Part shown: one piece after another, positions 31,245-40,029 of the stretch
How positions within the stretch are numbered: position 1 is the first letter of the stretch
Layout of the letters: each line of letters starts with the position of its first letter
NCBI GenBank assembly: GCA_016716665.1
Contig: JADJVH010000017.1
Location: 23,466-87,465 of the forward strand
Source: Candidatus Opimibacter iunctus
GTDB taxonomy: Bacteria > Bacteroidota > Bacteroidia > Chitinophagales > Saprospiraceae
Direction of reading: 5' to 3'
DNA: 64,000 nt
The notes under the pieces: model-generated
The model's input: the letters and a program-made list of their open reading frames with translations, nothing else
Told to the model about the DNA's origin: nothing
Database searches by the model: none
Translations under genes and position numbers: made by a program

Positions 31245-31654
31245 GTATAGTACACGCTTAAAGGGTCTACGATAAATGATGGCGCGTCAATTCGTTTTTG
31301 CGTTTTAGCATCCAGAAAACACAACTGCACCAGAGCGCCAGTGAGGAGTTGACCTGCTTCATTACGGATTTCATACCTGAACCGGATGTCTCTTTGAGGC
31401 AGGGATGGGATGGTGGTCTCAATAGTGAGCATGTCATCATATCGGGCCGGCCTAAGGTAGCGGACCTGCATATTCATCACAGGCATCCAGATATGATGAG
31501 TCCGTTCTAGATCTGCGTACAAGATGCCAAGGTTCCTGATGGCTTCGACCCTGGCTACTTCGAAATACTGCGCATACACGCCATAGTATACAAAGCCCAT
31601 CTGGTCTGTCTCTCCATATCTCACCCTGAGCTGCCACGTGTGCCGGTAGCTCAT
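31241..31654 (-). CDS. acyl-CoA thioesterase, YbgC/4HBT family
   Basis: Hotdog-fold thioesterase of 137 residues, expected to hydrolyse short acyl-CoA or acyl-ACP thioesters. The active-site motif YGETDQMGFVYYGVYAQYFEVAR (residues about 14-36) includes the catalytic Asp followed by MG in the usual spacing, and the later RPARYDDMLTIETT strand fits the fold. It overlaps YihY at its 3' end, and its ATG overlaps the repaired arcA stop codon by ATGA, which suggests translational coupling on both sides. Confidence 0.88.
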   Translation of the reverse strand: MSYRHTWQLRVRYGETDQMGFVYYGVYAQYFEVARVEAIRNLGILYADLERTHHIWMPVMNMQVRYLRPARYDDMLTIETTIPSLPQRDIRFRYEIRNEAGQLLTGALVQLCFLDAKTQKRIDAPSFIVDPLSVYYT

Positions 31655-32911
31655 GATCTCAGGATAGGGCAGGTCATGCAGTGTGAACCTCCCCGAGCCC
31701 TGGACAATTCATTGCTTGGAAGGGTAATGATGGTTTTTTTCAACAGAGGCGGCATACGATGGATCTGCAGAGGCCTTCACGAGGAAATCCTCAGCTCTCA
31801 TGACTTTAAACCCGGAGGCTCTGAATGCTTCTTCGGTAAACGGATTTCGGTCGTATGTCAGTGCTACACCGGGGCGTATGGTGACCAGATTGCATCCATC
31901 AGTCCATTGTTCCCTTTCCTGGTATGGGGACAGGCCATTGCCGCTCAGGATAAAATTCATCTTACTATTGATCTCCTGCTTGATAAATTCACTGATCGAA
32001 GGATATTCCCTTTCGCATCCGTCCTTATCAAACACTTCGACATAGCTGCTGAGCCCTTCTACCACGATCGGCTTGTAAGCCACGATATGATCAGTGTCCA
32101 CATGGGTAAAGATCGTATCGATATGCATATAGGAGCGTTCGCGGGGAATGACCACCATCGCGACATGATCGATCACATTTCGTTCAAACAGGATTTGCTT
32201 GAGGGAATGGAAAGCATGAGGCGTGGATCGTTCGCTGCATCCGATGAGGAGATACCGGTCATTGAGCACCATCATATCGCCACCTTCGATGGAGATACGT
32301 TCGCCGGTTCGTGAAGGCGGAAACATATCTACATCATTGAGGTTGATGAGTCTCTTTTGTTCCTTGAGGTGTTGAAAGGAAGGGTGATACCAGAAGATAA
32401 ACCGGGAGAGCAGATTTTCCCGGTAGCGGGCTTCCTTGGCTGCCTTGGTGATGACGATATGGTCATTGACGACCACGGCGATATCCCTTGTAAAAATAAG
32501 ATTGGGTACCGGGTCAAAATAGATAAAGTCGGTATTGGGATCGCAACCGGTGATCAGCACCTCGGTCAGGAGCTCATCGTCCATGGCGTTGAGTTCTTCG
32601 ACATACTTGGCCGGTAATTCTTCAAAACTGGCGATATAGCCCATGAAATGTTCGCGGGCTTTGGGGTCTGCCTTGAGGGATTCCAGGACGAGTTGTTGTA
32701 CCTCGAGGACATTGTGGCGTCCGATAAAGTGGGCCAGGACGGATGTGAAGATGTCGTGTTCTTCCCTCATTCTGGGAAGGTGGACGATATCATCAAAGAG
32801 CAGTTCACCTGCATGGCGGGGTGATATCCTGGCGATTCCTGCATCCGGCCTGTGGACGATAACGCGTTGCAAGGCCCCAATTTCGGATGGAACGTATACA
32901 TGATCGATCAT
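31651..32911 (-). CDS. arcA: arginine deiminase (frameshifted near the C-terminus)
   Basis: Hydrolyses L-arginine to citrulline and ammonia. Visible motifs: the N-terminal VIVHRPD, the substrate-binding FTRD (IFTRDIAVV), SIEGGDMMVL, the catalytic His region SYMHIDTIFTHVD, and CNLVTIRPGVALTYDRN. The uncorrected frame ends at 31709 without the catalytic Cys. Removing one base from the A7 run (minus strand; 31734-31740) continues the frame as EKTIITLPSNELSRARGG then SHCMTCPILRS and stops at 31651, restoring the family's catalytic Cys loop. The restored stop forms an ATGA overlap with the thioesterase start, which supports the repair. No arcB or arcC is adjacent. Confidence 0.88.
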
Positions 32912-32915
32912 AAAG

Positions 32916-32923
32916 CAAAGGTA
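32916..32923 (-). promoter_or_regulatory. predicted -7 element close to the arcA start
   Basis: TACCTTTG on the minus strand matches TAnnTTTG exactly but ends only 4 bp before the arcA ATG. If used, transcription would start at or inside the first codons, giving a leaderless message or a start slightly downstream. Confidence 0.4.
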
Positions 32924-33055
32924 AGGTTAAGTCCCAAAGAAGGGGGTCACTGCCTGTCATTTCATTTTTAAAAGTTTAGGTCCTGTCTAACTTGAACCTA
33001 ATCTGTATTTTTACATTTTATAATACCTAAAATCAAGCCAATCCGAAGCGCAGAC

Positions 33056-33721
33056 ATGTTTAAAAAGTTCAAATCCCTTTTTGTCATCGAGGAAGGGGAG
33101 CCCACCCAGGAGGGACAAACCCCTGTAGAAAAGACCTCTACGCCCCAGAAAGAGACCCCCGCATCAACCAGATCATTCCAGGTTACTACTGGTTCGACAG
33201 GTCCGGGCAAAGTCCAGGACAAATTCCTGGAGGTCCTGTTTGATGCCCTGGAAGCCAATAACCAGGATGGTTTTGACTATATGGAGTTTAAGGATTTCCT
33301 GCGTTCCCTGGCCAATGTCCCTATGGATGACAGTACGCGGTACAAATCTGCCTTTGCTACTGCCCAGACGATGGGGGCTACCAAGGATAAAATCATCTCC
33401 AGTGCCCGCCAGTACCTGACGATACTGTCAAAGGAGCAGGCCAAGTTTCAGGAGGCCTTGAGCGGACAAAGAGACCGGAACCTCACCGGCAAGCAGGAAG
33501 AAATCAAGCAACTGGAGCAGACTATCAAAAATAAGGAAACTGAAATTGACAAGCTAAAGGCGGACCTTGAAGCCCACCGGCAGCAGATCGGCAGTCTTGA
33601 AAAGGAAATCAATGCAGCCAGCGAGAAGCTTGGACAGACGGCAAGTGATTTTGAAGCGACCTACCAGGCATTGCTCGGGCAGATCGAGCTTGATGTAAAA
33701 AATATTGAATCACATCTCTAG
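33056..33721 (+). CDS. uncharacterised coiled-coil protein of the ABC/OmpA cassette
   Basis: A 221-residue protein with no signal peptide or membrane span, so probably cytosolic. Residues 20-50 are Pro/Thr/Glu-rich and likely disordered. Residues about 58-130 form a helical domain (KFLEVLFDALEANNQDGFDYMEFKDFLRSL onward), in which NNQDGFDYMEF superficially resembles an EF-hand loop. Residues about 130-215 are a long coiled coil rich in Lys, Glu and Gln. It starts the cassette, 8 bp before the next gene, and is probably its regulator or structural partner. I do not recognise the family. Confidence 0.6.
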   Translation: MFKKFKSLFVIEEGEPTQEGQTPVEKTSTPQKETPASTRSFQVTTGSTGPGKVQDKFLEVLFDALEANNQDGFDYMEFKDFLRSLANVPMDDSTRYKSAFATAQTMGATKDKIISSARQYLTILSKEQAKFQEALSGQRDRNLTGKQEEIKQLEQTIKNKETEIDKLKADLEAHRQQIGSLEKEINAASEKLGQTASDFEATYQALLGQIELDVKNIESHL

Positions 33722-33729
33722 TATAGATC

Positions 33730-34758
33730 ATGGGAGACATGGACGGTTATAAACCGAAGACATTTTGGCAAAGGCCTGAGGGCGTTACCGGTGCAGTTTT
33801 TCTGGCGGCGCTCATTGGGGCTATCGGGGTGATCACAGTCAAGTCGGCAGCCTTTGTCGTGGGGGCATTGACATCCACTGTAGGGCTGGTGGCCACACTT
33901 GCGATCCTGGGGGCCATCATCTTTATGGCTATTGATTCCAAGTCGCGCAACCTGATCTGGTACATGTACAAGAGTGTGATGCGGGCGATCACAGGAATAT
34001 TTGTAAAGATGGATCCGATCGCAATCCTCAAAGGGTATGTCAGTGACCTCAAGGAGAACCTGCGCAAGATGAACCGACAGATCAGTATGCTCCGCGGGCA
34101 GATGCATAAGTTGCAGGAACTGATCCTCAACAACCGGAAAGAAATACAGAGCAACCTTACCCTGGCCAGCCAGGCTAAAGAGACAGACAAGCAGGCGGTG
34201 ATGATCCTCAAGAGCAGGAAAGCCGGACGTCTCAAAGAGTCCAATATCAAGCTGGAGGATCTCTATAAGAAAATGGAAATCCTGTATCGTGTATTGGGCA
34301 AGATGTATGAGAACAGTGAAGTCATGCTGGAAGATATACAGGACCAGGTTGAGCTCAAGGACCAGGAGCGGCAAGCCATGCGGGCCAGCCATAGCGCCAT
34401 GAAGTCAGCGATGAATATCATCGCCGGTGACAAGGACAAGCGGATGGTGTTTGATATGGCACTCGAGGCTATCGCGGATGATGTGGCCAACAAGGTTGGG
34501 GAGATGGAGCGGTTTATGGATGTGTCCGAAAACTTTATGAAATCAGTCGATCTCCAAAATGGTATCTTCGAAGAAGAAGGATTGAAGATGCTTGAAAAAT
34601 GGGAGAATGAAGGTGTGTCATCTATCCTTGGAGATCAGAAACAAACATTGCTGAAAGCAGCAGCGGATGAATCCAATGTACTTGATATCAATGCTCCGCT
34701 CAAGCGGCCGGAAGCGGTGGAGGTGAGGAAGAATCAGTATGATTCCTTCTTTGAATAA
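33730..34758 (+). CDS. membrane-anchored coiled-coil protein of the ABC/OmpA cassette
   Basis: A 342-residue protein with two adjacent hydrophobic helices (about 18-36 and 40-62) in a short N-terminal hairpin. A long cytosolic helical domain follows: residues about 85-240 are coiled coil (LKENLRKMNRQISMLRGQM, QVELKDQERQAMRASHSAM), and the remainder is helical with a flexible end. The helical hairpin layout recalls PspA/IM30-type envelope-stress proteins, but the membrane helices are an addition and I see no firm sequence match. It lies 8 bp after the previous gene. Its TAA stop is the first triplet of a 7-bp tandem array. Confidence 0.6.
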   Translation: MGDMDGYKPKTFWQRPEGVTGAVFLAALIGAIGVITVKSAAFVVGALTSTVGLVATLAILGAIIFMAIDSKSRNLIWYMYKSVMRAITGIFVKMDPIAILKGYVSDLKENLRKMNRQISMLRGQMHKLQELILNNRKEIQSNLTLASQAKETDKQAVMILKSRKAGRLKESNIKLEDLYKKMEILYRVLGKMYENSEVMLEDIQDQVELKDQERQAMRASHSAMKSAMNIIAGDKDKRMVFDMALEAIADDVANKVGEMERFMDVSENFMKSVDLQNGIFEEEGLKMLEKWENEGVSSILGDQKQTLLKAAADESNVLDINAPLKRPEAVEVRKNQYDSFFE

Positions 34759-34805
34759 CGAATAACGAATAACGAATAACGAATAACGAATAACGAATAA
34801 CGAAT
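34753..34805 (+). repeat. perfect heptanucleotide tandem array at a stop codon
   Basis: Seven exact copies of TAACGAA run from the TAA stop of the preceding gene (34756 onward), with a partial unit before and after. The array sits between the coiled-coil gene and the binding-protein gene of the same cassette. Perfect copies suggest recent expansion, and length may vary between strains. Confidence 0.9.
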
Positions 34806-34879
34806 TCGGAATGAAGAAGTGAGAAGTAAGAAGTTTAAAAGAATAAGACCAATAACCAAATAACATAAACAACTGAACC

Positions 34880-36462
34880 ATGGCTACACGATTGACTGCA
34901 TTTTCAAAATTTGCTATTACCCTGGTGATCCTTGGGGTAATCGGCGGAGGCGTCTGGTATATCTTCAACAAGACTGCATGGGGGCAAAGCCAGCGCAAGA
35001 AGGCTGAAGAATTGAAGACGGAGACGGATACAAAAGAAGCACCTAAGACGGGCTTTAATGATGATGACAACACCCTCGTGGTGCAGTTGGTGACCTGGGG
35101 CGGATATGGGCCAGGCCTTTACTTCAATGAAGGGGCTGAGCCTAATGAGCAATCCCGTTTTTTCAAGGAGTATGGATTTAAAGTGCGGTTTGTTGTAGAG
35201 AATGATCTTATCAATGCGATGAATGCATGGATTGCTGATGAGTATGATGTAGCGGTGCAGACGGCGGATGCATTTCCTTTGTATACAGGCCCTGCTGACC
35301 TGAAAGAGTTTAAGCCTAAGGCTTTTATGCAGGTAGACTGGTCACGCGGTGGTGATGCCATCATCGTGAAGAGAGGAATCAATAGTGTCAATGACCTCAA
35401 GGGTAAGAAGATAGCAGTTGCTGTTCCATCACCGGCGCAGACCTTATTGATGACTGCACTTGAAGCGGCTAATCTTAAATATGCCGATGTAGAAGTGATC
35501 AAGACAACGGACAACCTCAAGGCAGCGCAGTTGTTCAGAAGTGCAGATGTGGATGCTGCTGTGGTGTGGAGTCCGGATGATATCCTGGCGACCAATGATG
35601 TAGCAGGCTCTAAGATCCTGTTGACCACCAAAGATCAATCACACGTCATTGCTGACATCTTCTTTGCTAAAGAGTCATACCTCAATAGTCACCGAAAGAT
35701 GATTGATGGGTTCTATGAAGGATGGATGAAAGCTGTAGCTGAACTCAAGGCAAATCCTTCTAACAAAGAGAAAGCGGCCAAATATCTTGGAGAAATCAAT
35801 GGCCTCAGTGCAGCGGATGCGATGGGGATGATGGATGTGGTGTATTGGACAGGTCATGGTGATAACGTCAATTTCTTTGGTATGAATCCGGACTATCGTG
35901 GACAAAGAGGGGAAGACTTGTATACCAAGATGAGTAAGAACTTTGTGATCACCGGAGATGCGCAGCAAGAAGCTCCGGCATGGCGTAGTTCTATATTTAC
36001 TGGTGCAGTGCAATCCGCCTCTGCTAACCTGACAGGCGCATCCTATGCTGCTGAAGCAGGCAAGACGTTTTCAGCACCCACGGCTGAAGCTAAGACAGCC
36101 CCTGCTATTGCCAGCAAACCTGTGAGTATCAATTTTGCATCAGGTAAGTTTCAGTTGGATGAAAACTCCAAGACGATCATCGATCTGCAGTTTGCTGATG
36201 TTGCCAAATCATTTGCCAATGCCCGTGTGAGAATAGAGGGGAATACAGATAATGTGGGATCAAAAGGGACGAATGCCGAACTGTCAAGGAAGCGTGCACA
36301 GGCTGTTGCTGATTACCTGGCCTCACAGTATAGGATAGATAAAAACCGTTTTGTCATCATTGGCAACGGACCTGATAAGCCAGTACCCGGATGTGAGCAA
36401 AATCAGAATGAAGCTTGTAAGGCAAGAACAGGAGAACAGATTTTCAGCTTGTTTCGGACTAA
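34880..36462 (+). CDS. ABC substrate-binding protein fused to an OmpA-like domain (frameshifted tail)
   Basis: About 527 residues. Order: an N-terminal transmembrane anchor (about 11-29), an acidic linker, a type 2 periplasmic-binding fold of the NMT1/SsuA/TauA class (about 62-330; NSVNDLKGKKIAVAVPSPAQ, DAAVVWSPDD), a low-complexity Ala/Thr linker (about 370-410) and an OmpA peptidoglycan-binding domain (about 412-525; NFASGKFQLDENSKTII, GNTDNVGSKGTNAELSRKRA). The plain frame ends oddly (ARTGEQIF..., stop 36469). Restoring one A at 36427-36428 gives the family ending ARNRRTDFQLV and a stop at 36462. The protein would be tethered to the inner membrane and hold peptidoglycan, an unusual design for a binding protein. 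Its ligand is unknown. Confidence 0.8.
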
Positions 36463-36492
36463 TCGATAGCCTAAGCTTAAAATCAGCAGTCT

Positions 36493-37582
36493 ATGAAATT
36501 ATTGGTGGAGCAGATGAAGGCACAGTTGGCCAGAAACTCTTTTATGGCATTGCTGGAATGGCCTTGTGCTGATTGTTTGGGTTGCCCTCACGGCAGGTGC
36601 CAATCCGATATTGCGTCCGGTGGTTTTGCCATCTCCGCTCAACGTCCTCAAAGCTTTTCCGGAATTATTTACTGAGAATAGTCTCATCAAAAATATGGGC
36701 TTTAGCATAGGGCTCAACCTCTCTGGTTATCTGGAGGCGATTCTGATCACTATTCCGATTGGCTTTTTTATAGGTTTGATCAAGTATGCCCGCTGGGGCT
36801 TTCAACGCCAGGTTGATGCATTACGATATATCCCTTTGACGGCGGTTACGCTTTTGTTTATCGTATGGTTTGGGATTGAGACTGACATGAAAGTGCATTT
36901 TCTTGCCTTTGGTATCATCATCTATATGCTACCTGTCATGATCCAGCGTATTGACGAAGTAGATGATGTCTATCTGAAGACTGTGCATACGCTTGGTGCG
37001 ACGGACTGGCAGGTCTTGAAGACTGTTTACTTTCCAAGTGTGGTATCGAGATTGTCTGATGATATCAGGGTGCTCACTGCGATCTCCTGGACCTACATCA
37101 TAGTGGCGGAGTCGATCAATAGTAACCAGGGTGGGATAGGGACATTGATATACAATGTCGGACAGCGGCAGGTTCGATCCGATAAGATATTTGCCTTGCT
37201 GATCATCATCATGCTGATCGGGATCATACAGGATAAAATATTTGTCAGGTTGGACAAGCAATTTTTTCCTTACAAATACCAGGCTAAGGATTCGATCAAA
37301 TCATCCAGGATAGAGCAAAAAGGCATCGTGGCCGTAGTACTGGATTATATTTTAGTGGCTTTGGGCTGGATAAGTTTAGGCATCTATTTCCTTTTGATGC
37401 TGCAGGAGTTTGTTCCCTTTATGGGGGACTTCAAGCCGCTGAGCTATGTCTTCGGGGACAGTGTCAATGTCATGCACATCATTTTCTTCCTGATTCTGTT
37501 TTTCCAGGGATGGACCTGGTATAAGAGGCGGTCAGATCAGCTGGCATTGCAGGCGATCACTACCAAAACTGCAGGGTCATGA
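36493..37582 (+). CDS. ABC transporter permease, SsuC/TauC-like (two frame breaks)
   Basis: Inner-membrane permease. The well-preserved part (from 36566) has the cytoplasmic EAA-type loop TLGATDWQVLKTVYFPSV, which docks to the ATPase, and about six to eight membrane helices including an additional C-terminal pair (about 37330-37540). Upstream the frame breaks twice. Adding one A at 36496-36498 and one G at 36566 joins MKIIGGADEGTVGQKLFYG to AGMALVLIVWVALTAG and restores the first helix. The 3' end overlaps the ATPase start by 4 bp (ATGA). It is the partner of the upstream OmpA-fused binding protein; the substrate class by similarity is sulfonate, taurine or nitrate-like, but this is inference. 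Confidence 0.78.
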
Positions 37583-38389
37583 GTGTAAATTTTACGGACA
37601 CCCCTGCGAGGGAAAATATCATTGAGCTGAGGAACATAGGACAGTCCTATGATGGAGGCAAGAGCTGGATTATCAAGGGCCTCAATATGTTGATCGAGGA
37701 CAAGCCTGACCAGGGCCAGTTTGTGGTGCTGCTGGGGATGTCCGGGAGTGGGAAGTCTACCCTGCTTAGATATATTGCCGGACTTCAGGAGCCTACTGAG
37801 GGTGAAGTACTCATCAAGGGGAAGCCAGTCAGTGACAAGCAGCGCGTGAGTATGGTGTTCCAACAATACTCCTCCATGCCCTGGATGACCGTGTTGGATA
37901 ATGTTGCGCTCGCACTTGCTGATGCAAAGGCGTAAGCAAGAAAGATCGCTATGCCCAGGCGATGGAGCTGATAGAGCTTGTAGGCCTGGCCGGGCATGAG
38001 AAGAAATATGCGCAGTATCCTGCGTTGTCAGGGGGCAGTTGCAGCGGGTAGCTATTGCAAGCAGCATCATTGCCAATCCGGAGATCATACTGATGGATGA
38101 GCCTTTTGGAGCACTTGATATCAAGACCAGGATACAAATGCAGGAACTACTAGTGACCTTGTGGCACAAGTTTTCTTCTACGATCATCTTTGTCACCCAT
38201 GATATCAGTGAGGCCGTGTATCTGGCTGATGATATCTTCATCATGAAGTCTCCGCCATCTCTTATCGTCGAGCACATCGATATCGATCTTCCTTTGCGGA
38301 GAGACTACAGCACCAAACGTGATAAGCATTTTACGGAACTCGTACACCATGTCGAGGATACGATGATACGGATTGCGGAAGAGAAATGA
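37579..38389 (+). CDS. ABC transporter ATPase, SsuB/TauB-like (two frame breaks)
   Basis: Energises the adjacent permease. Walker A is LLGMSGSGKST, the Q-loop VFQQYSSMPW, Walker B IILMDEPFGALD, and the H-loop FVTHDISEA. The frame stops at 37935 and reopens later. Adding one G at 37929-37930 and one G to the run at 38031-38035 gives a continuous 270-residue protein reading KGVSKKDRYAQAMELIELVG and then the ABC signature LSGGQLQR. Both sites are G homopolymers, so assembly error is the likeliest cause. It is the last gene of the cassette; its TGA stop opens a 28-bp dispersed repeat. Confidence 0.82.
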
Positions 38390-38414
38390 TGCTTCGACTA
38401 CGCTCAGCAACCGG
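38387..38414 (+). repeat. 28-bp dispersed repeat (second copy at 29968-29995)
   Basis: TGATGCTTCGACTACGCTCAG followed by (A/C)AACCGG occurs at 38387-38414 and at 29968-29995, differing at one base. Here its first three bases are the stop codon of the ABC ATPase gene. Confidence 0.85.
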
Positions 38415-38425
38415 AAAAAATGAAT

Positions 38426-38472
38426 TTAATTAAATAGAAAGAGAGGCGCAGCCTCTCTTTCTATTTAATTAA
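38426..38472. terminator. bidirectional terminator between ABC cassette and arsS
   Basis: A perfect 22-bp inverted repeat (38426-38447 with 38451-38472) closes a 3-nt loop GCA; the GC-rich inner part is GAGAGGC/GCCTCTC. The arsS stop codon lies within the right arm. On the minus strand the stem is followed by ATTCATTTTTT, so it chiefly ends arsS transcripts. Confidence 0.8.
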
Positions 38473-39528
38473 CTCCCCGCCGCAGCTACTACCGGCACCT
38501 GCAGTGCATCCATAGCAATGCTGATTGACCACAATGGTGCGGGCTGATAAGGCAGCTGCATCAAATTCGTTGATATGATTTTTTGGTGAAGCGATTTTCA
38601 GATCAAGCATCTGGTTGAAATCGCAATCATAGAGATATCCATCCCAGCTTACACTGACCGTATTGCGGCACATCAGACTTTGGATTGTAGCCGGATTGAA
38701 TGCTTTTACCAGCGCTTGCATGTAGTCCTGATAGTTGCCAGACTCGAGCAAGAAGTCAAGGAAGCGGCTTATCGGGAGATTGGTGATCGTGTACAAATGA
38801 TTGAATATTATACCATACTTGCGATCCAGTTGGCGTTTGAATTCGAGTTCGAGAGTGTATTGATCAGAAGGCAGGAATGCTCCTGAAGGATTGTGTACGA
38901 GATCGAGGATGAGTTCAGATCCTTCAATGCCATATCCCACTTGATTGAGCATCTGTATGGCACGAATACTATCATTGAAGACTCCATCTCCACGTTGGTG
39001 ATCTGTGCGAAGTTTGCTGAAGTGGGGTAGAGAACAGATCAGCTGCACCTGATGTGTAGCAAAGAAGTCAGGGAGATCGTGATACTTAGGATTGGAAACA
39101 ATGATCGTAAGGTTGCACCGATTGATGATATGGCAACCCAGTTTTTTGCATTCGGTCACAAACCATCTGAAGTGTGGATTGAGCTCCGGTGCGCCTCCTG
39201 TGATATCGACTGACGGGATAGAATATCGCTCAATGACCTCCAGACATTTTTGCAGGAGCTCAATGGTCATCACCTCTTTGCGATCAGGGCCAGCATCTAC
39301 ATGGCAGTGGGCGCAGGTTTGATTGCACAGCTTACCTACATTGACTTGGAGGATCTCGATACGGGCAGGTTTTAGTGATTCATAACCAGCCTTAGTAAGT
39401 GACGCGATAAATGAAAAGTGATCCTCTGCGGGTGTCTCATGCGCATTGAGTACTTCCAACTGGTAGAACGTATCAGCCAATGGACTATGGCGGGATTGAA
39501 GGGATTTGCCGGCTTGCTTGATCGACAT
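38461..39528 (-). CDS. arsS: arsenosugar biosynthesis radical SAM protein ArsS
   Basis: Radical SAM enzyme of the arsenosugar pathway, thought to join an adenosyl-derived sugar to arsenic. The 355-residue product has the cluster motif LCNQTCAHCHVD (CxxxCxxC, about residues 67-75), then ITGGAPELNPHFRWF and a C-terminal cysteine cluster CYGCTAGAGSSCGG. In many relatives this C-terminal motif includes selenocysteine; here all positions are Cys. It lies 3 bp downstream of the peroxidase-like gene, with which it usually pairs. No arsM methyltransferase or arsR is in the window. Confidence 0.9.
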   Translation of the reverse strand: MSIKQAGKSLQSRHSPLADTFYQLEVLNAHETPAEDHFSFIASLTKAGYESLKPARIEILQVNVGKLCNQTCAHCHVDAGPDRKEVMTIELLQKCLEVIERYSIPSVDITGGAPELNPHFRWFVTECKKLGCHIINRCNLTIIVSNPKYHDLPDFFATHQVQLICSLPHFSKLRTDHQRGDGVFNDSIRAIQMLNQVGYGIEGSELILDLVHNPSGAFLPSDQYTLELEFKRQLDRKYGIIFNHLYTITNLPISRFLDFLLESGNYQDYMQALVKAFNPATIQSLMCRNTVSVSWDGYLYDCDFNQMLDLKIASPKNHINEFDAAALSARTIVVNQHCYGCTAGAGSSCGGELIK

Positions 39529-39531
39529 AGG

Positions 39532-39870
39532 TTACATCACCACTTGTTTGACCTGGTTCATCATCATCACTGAATTGACCAGGCTTGCTCCTGCGCGGAT
39601 GGCTGCGGATACGTGCACAGCTTCCATCATTTGTTCTTCGTCCGCTCCTTTGGCGAGACAGGTAGAGGTGTAAGCATCAATACAGTAAGGGCATTGGACG
39701 GTGTGTGCTACGGCCAGTGCGATGAGTGCTTTTTCTCTTTCGGTGAGGGCACCTTCTTTGAATACTTCATTATAGTAGTCAAAAAATTTAGTGCCCATGG
39801 CTTCCTGGAATTCGGTGATATTTCCGAATTTCTTGAGGTCTTCGGGCTGGAAGTATGCTTTTTGGCTCAT
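39532..39870 (-). CDS. arsenosugar-associated peroxidase-like (carboxymuconolactone decarboxylase/AhpD fold) protein
   Basis: A 112-residue protein of the AhpD/CMD fold. It starts MSQKAYFQPEDLKKFG; the frame is open 18 codons upstream but the ATG at 39870 fits the family start. The redox motif is CPYCIDAYTSTCLAKGA (CxxC), followed by the helix AVHVSAAIRAGASLVN. The immediate downstream neighbour is arsS, with 3 bp between; this pairing is the usual context of the arsenosugar-associated subgroup. The function in arsenic chemistry is not established. Confidence 0.85.
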   Translation of the reverse strand: MSQKAYFQPEDLKKFGNITEFQEAMGTKFFDYYNEVFKEGALTEREKALIALAVAHTVQCPYCIDAYTSTCLAKGADEEQMMEAVHVSAAIRAGASLVNSVMMMNQVKQVVM

Positions 39871-39937
39871 GGCTGTGGATTGTATGCAGTGGACAGTGAA
39901 TGTGCTGAAATGATGTAATTGCAAAGATTGAGTTTTT

Positions 39938-39992
39938 TGGTGAGAAGGGAAGAAGGGCAGAAGGGAAGAAGGGAAGAAGGGCAGAAGGGAGG
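39938..39992 (+). repeat. octanucleotide AGAAGGGn tandem array
   Basis: About six units of AGAAGGGA or AGAAGGGC in tandem lie between two divergent genes, the arsenosugar gene pair (minus) and the GNAT-like gene (plus). Period is eight here, not seven, and the array does not touch a stop codon. Confidence 0.75.
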
Positions 39993-40008
39993 ATTAACAA
40001 AAGGGGAT

Positions 40009-40016
40009 TACCTTTG
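40009..40016 (+). promoter_or_regulatory. predicted -7 element of the GNAT-like gene
   Basis: TACCTTTG matches TAnnTTTG exactly and ends 13 bp before the ATG at 40030, so the leader would be only about 8 nt. Confidence 0.5.
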
Positions 40017-40029
40017 TTAAAGGCAGGTA

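Noticed and set aside
31640..32314. 224-residue plus-strand frame opposite arcA
   Set aside because: It is the antisense shadow of arcA, whose motifs are unambiguous.
31709..32911. arcA as an inactive deiminase paralogue lacking the catalytic Cys
   Set aside because: A one-base repair in a 7-base homopolymer restores the Cys loop and an ATGA overlap with the next gene.
33100..33340. EF-hand calcium site in the 33056 protein (NNQDGFDYMEF)
   Set aside because: Only one loop-like stretch is present and the ligand pattern is incomplete; noted in the entry but not called.
33718..34392. 224-residue minus-strand frame opposite the membrane coiled-coil gene
   Set aside because: The plus-strand frame has membrane helices, coiled coil and operon context; the minus frame is rich in His, Cys and Pro with no domain.
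36351..36572. Separate small plus-strand gene between the OmpA-fused protein and the permease
   Set aside because: Its C-terminal part is the out-of-frame start of the permease, and its N-terminal part is an out-of-frame end of the OmpA domain; both are explained by one-base breaks.
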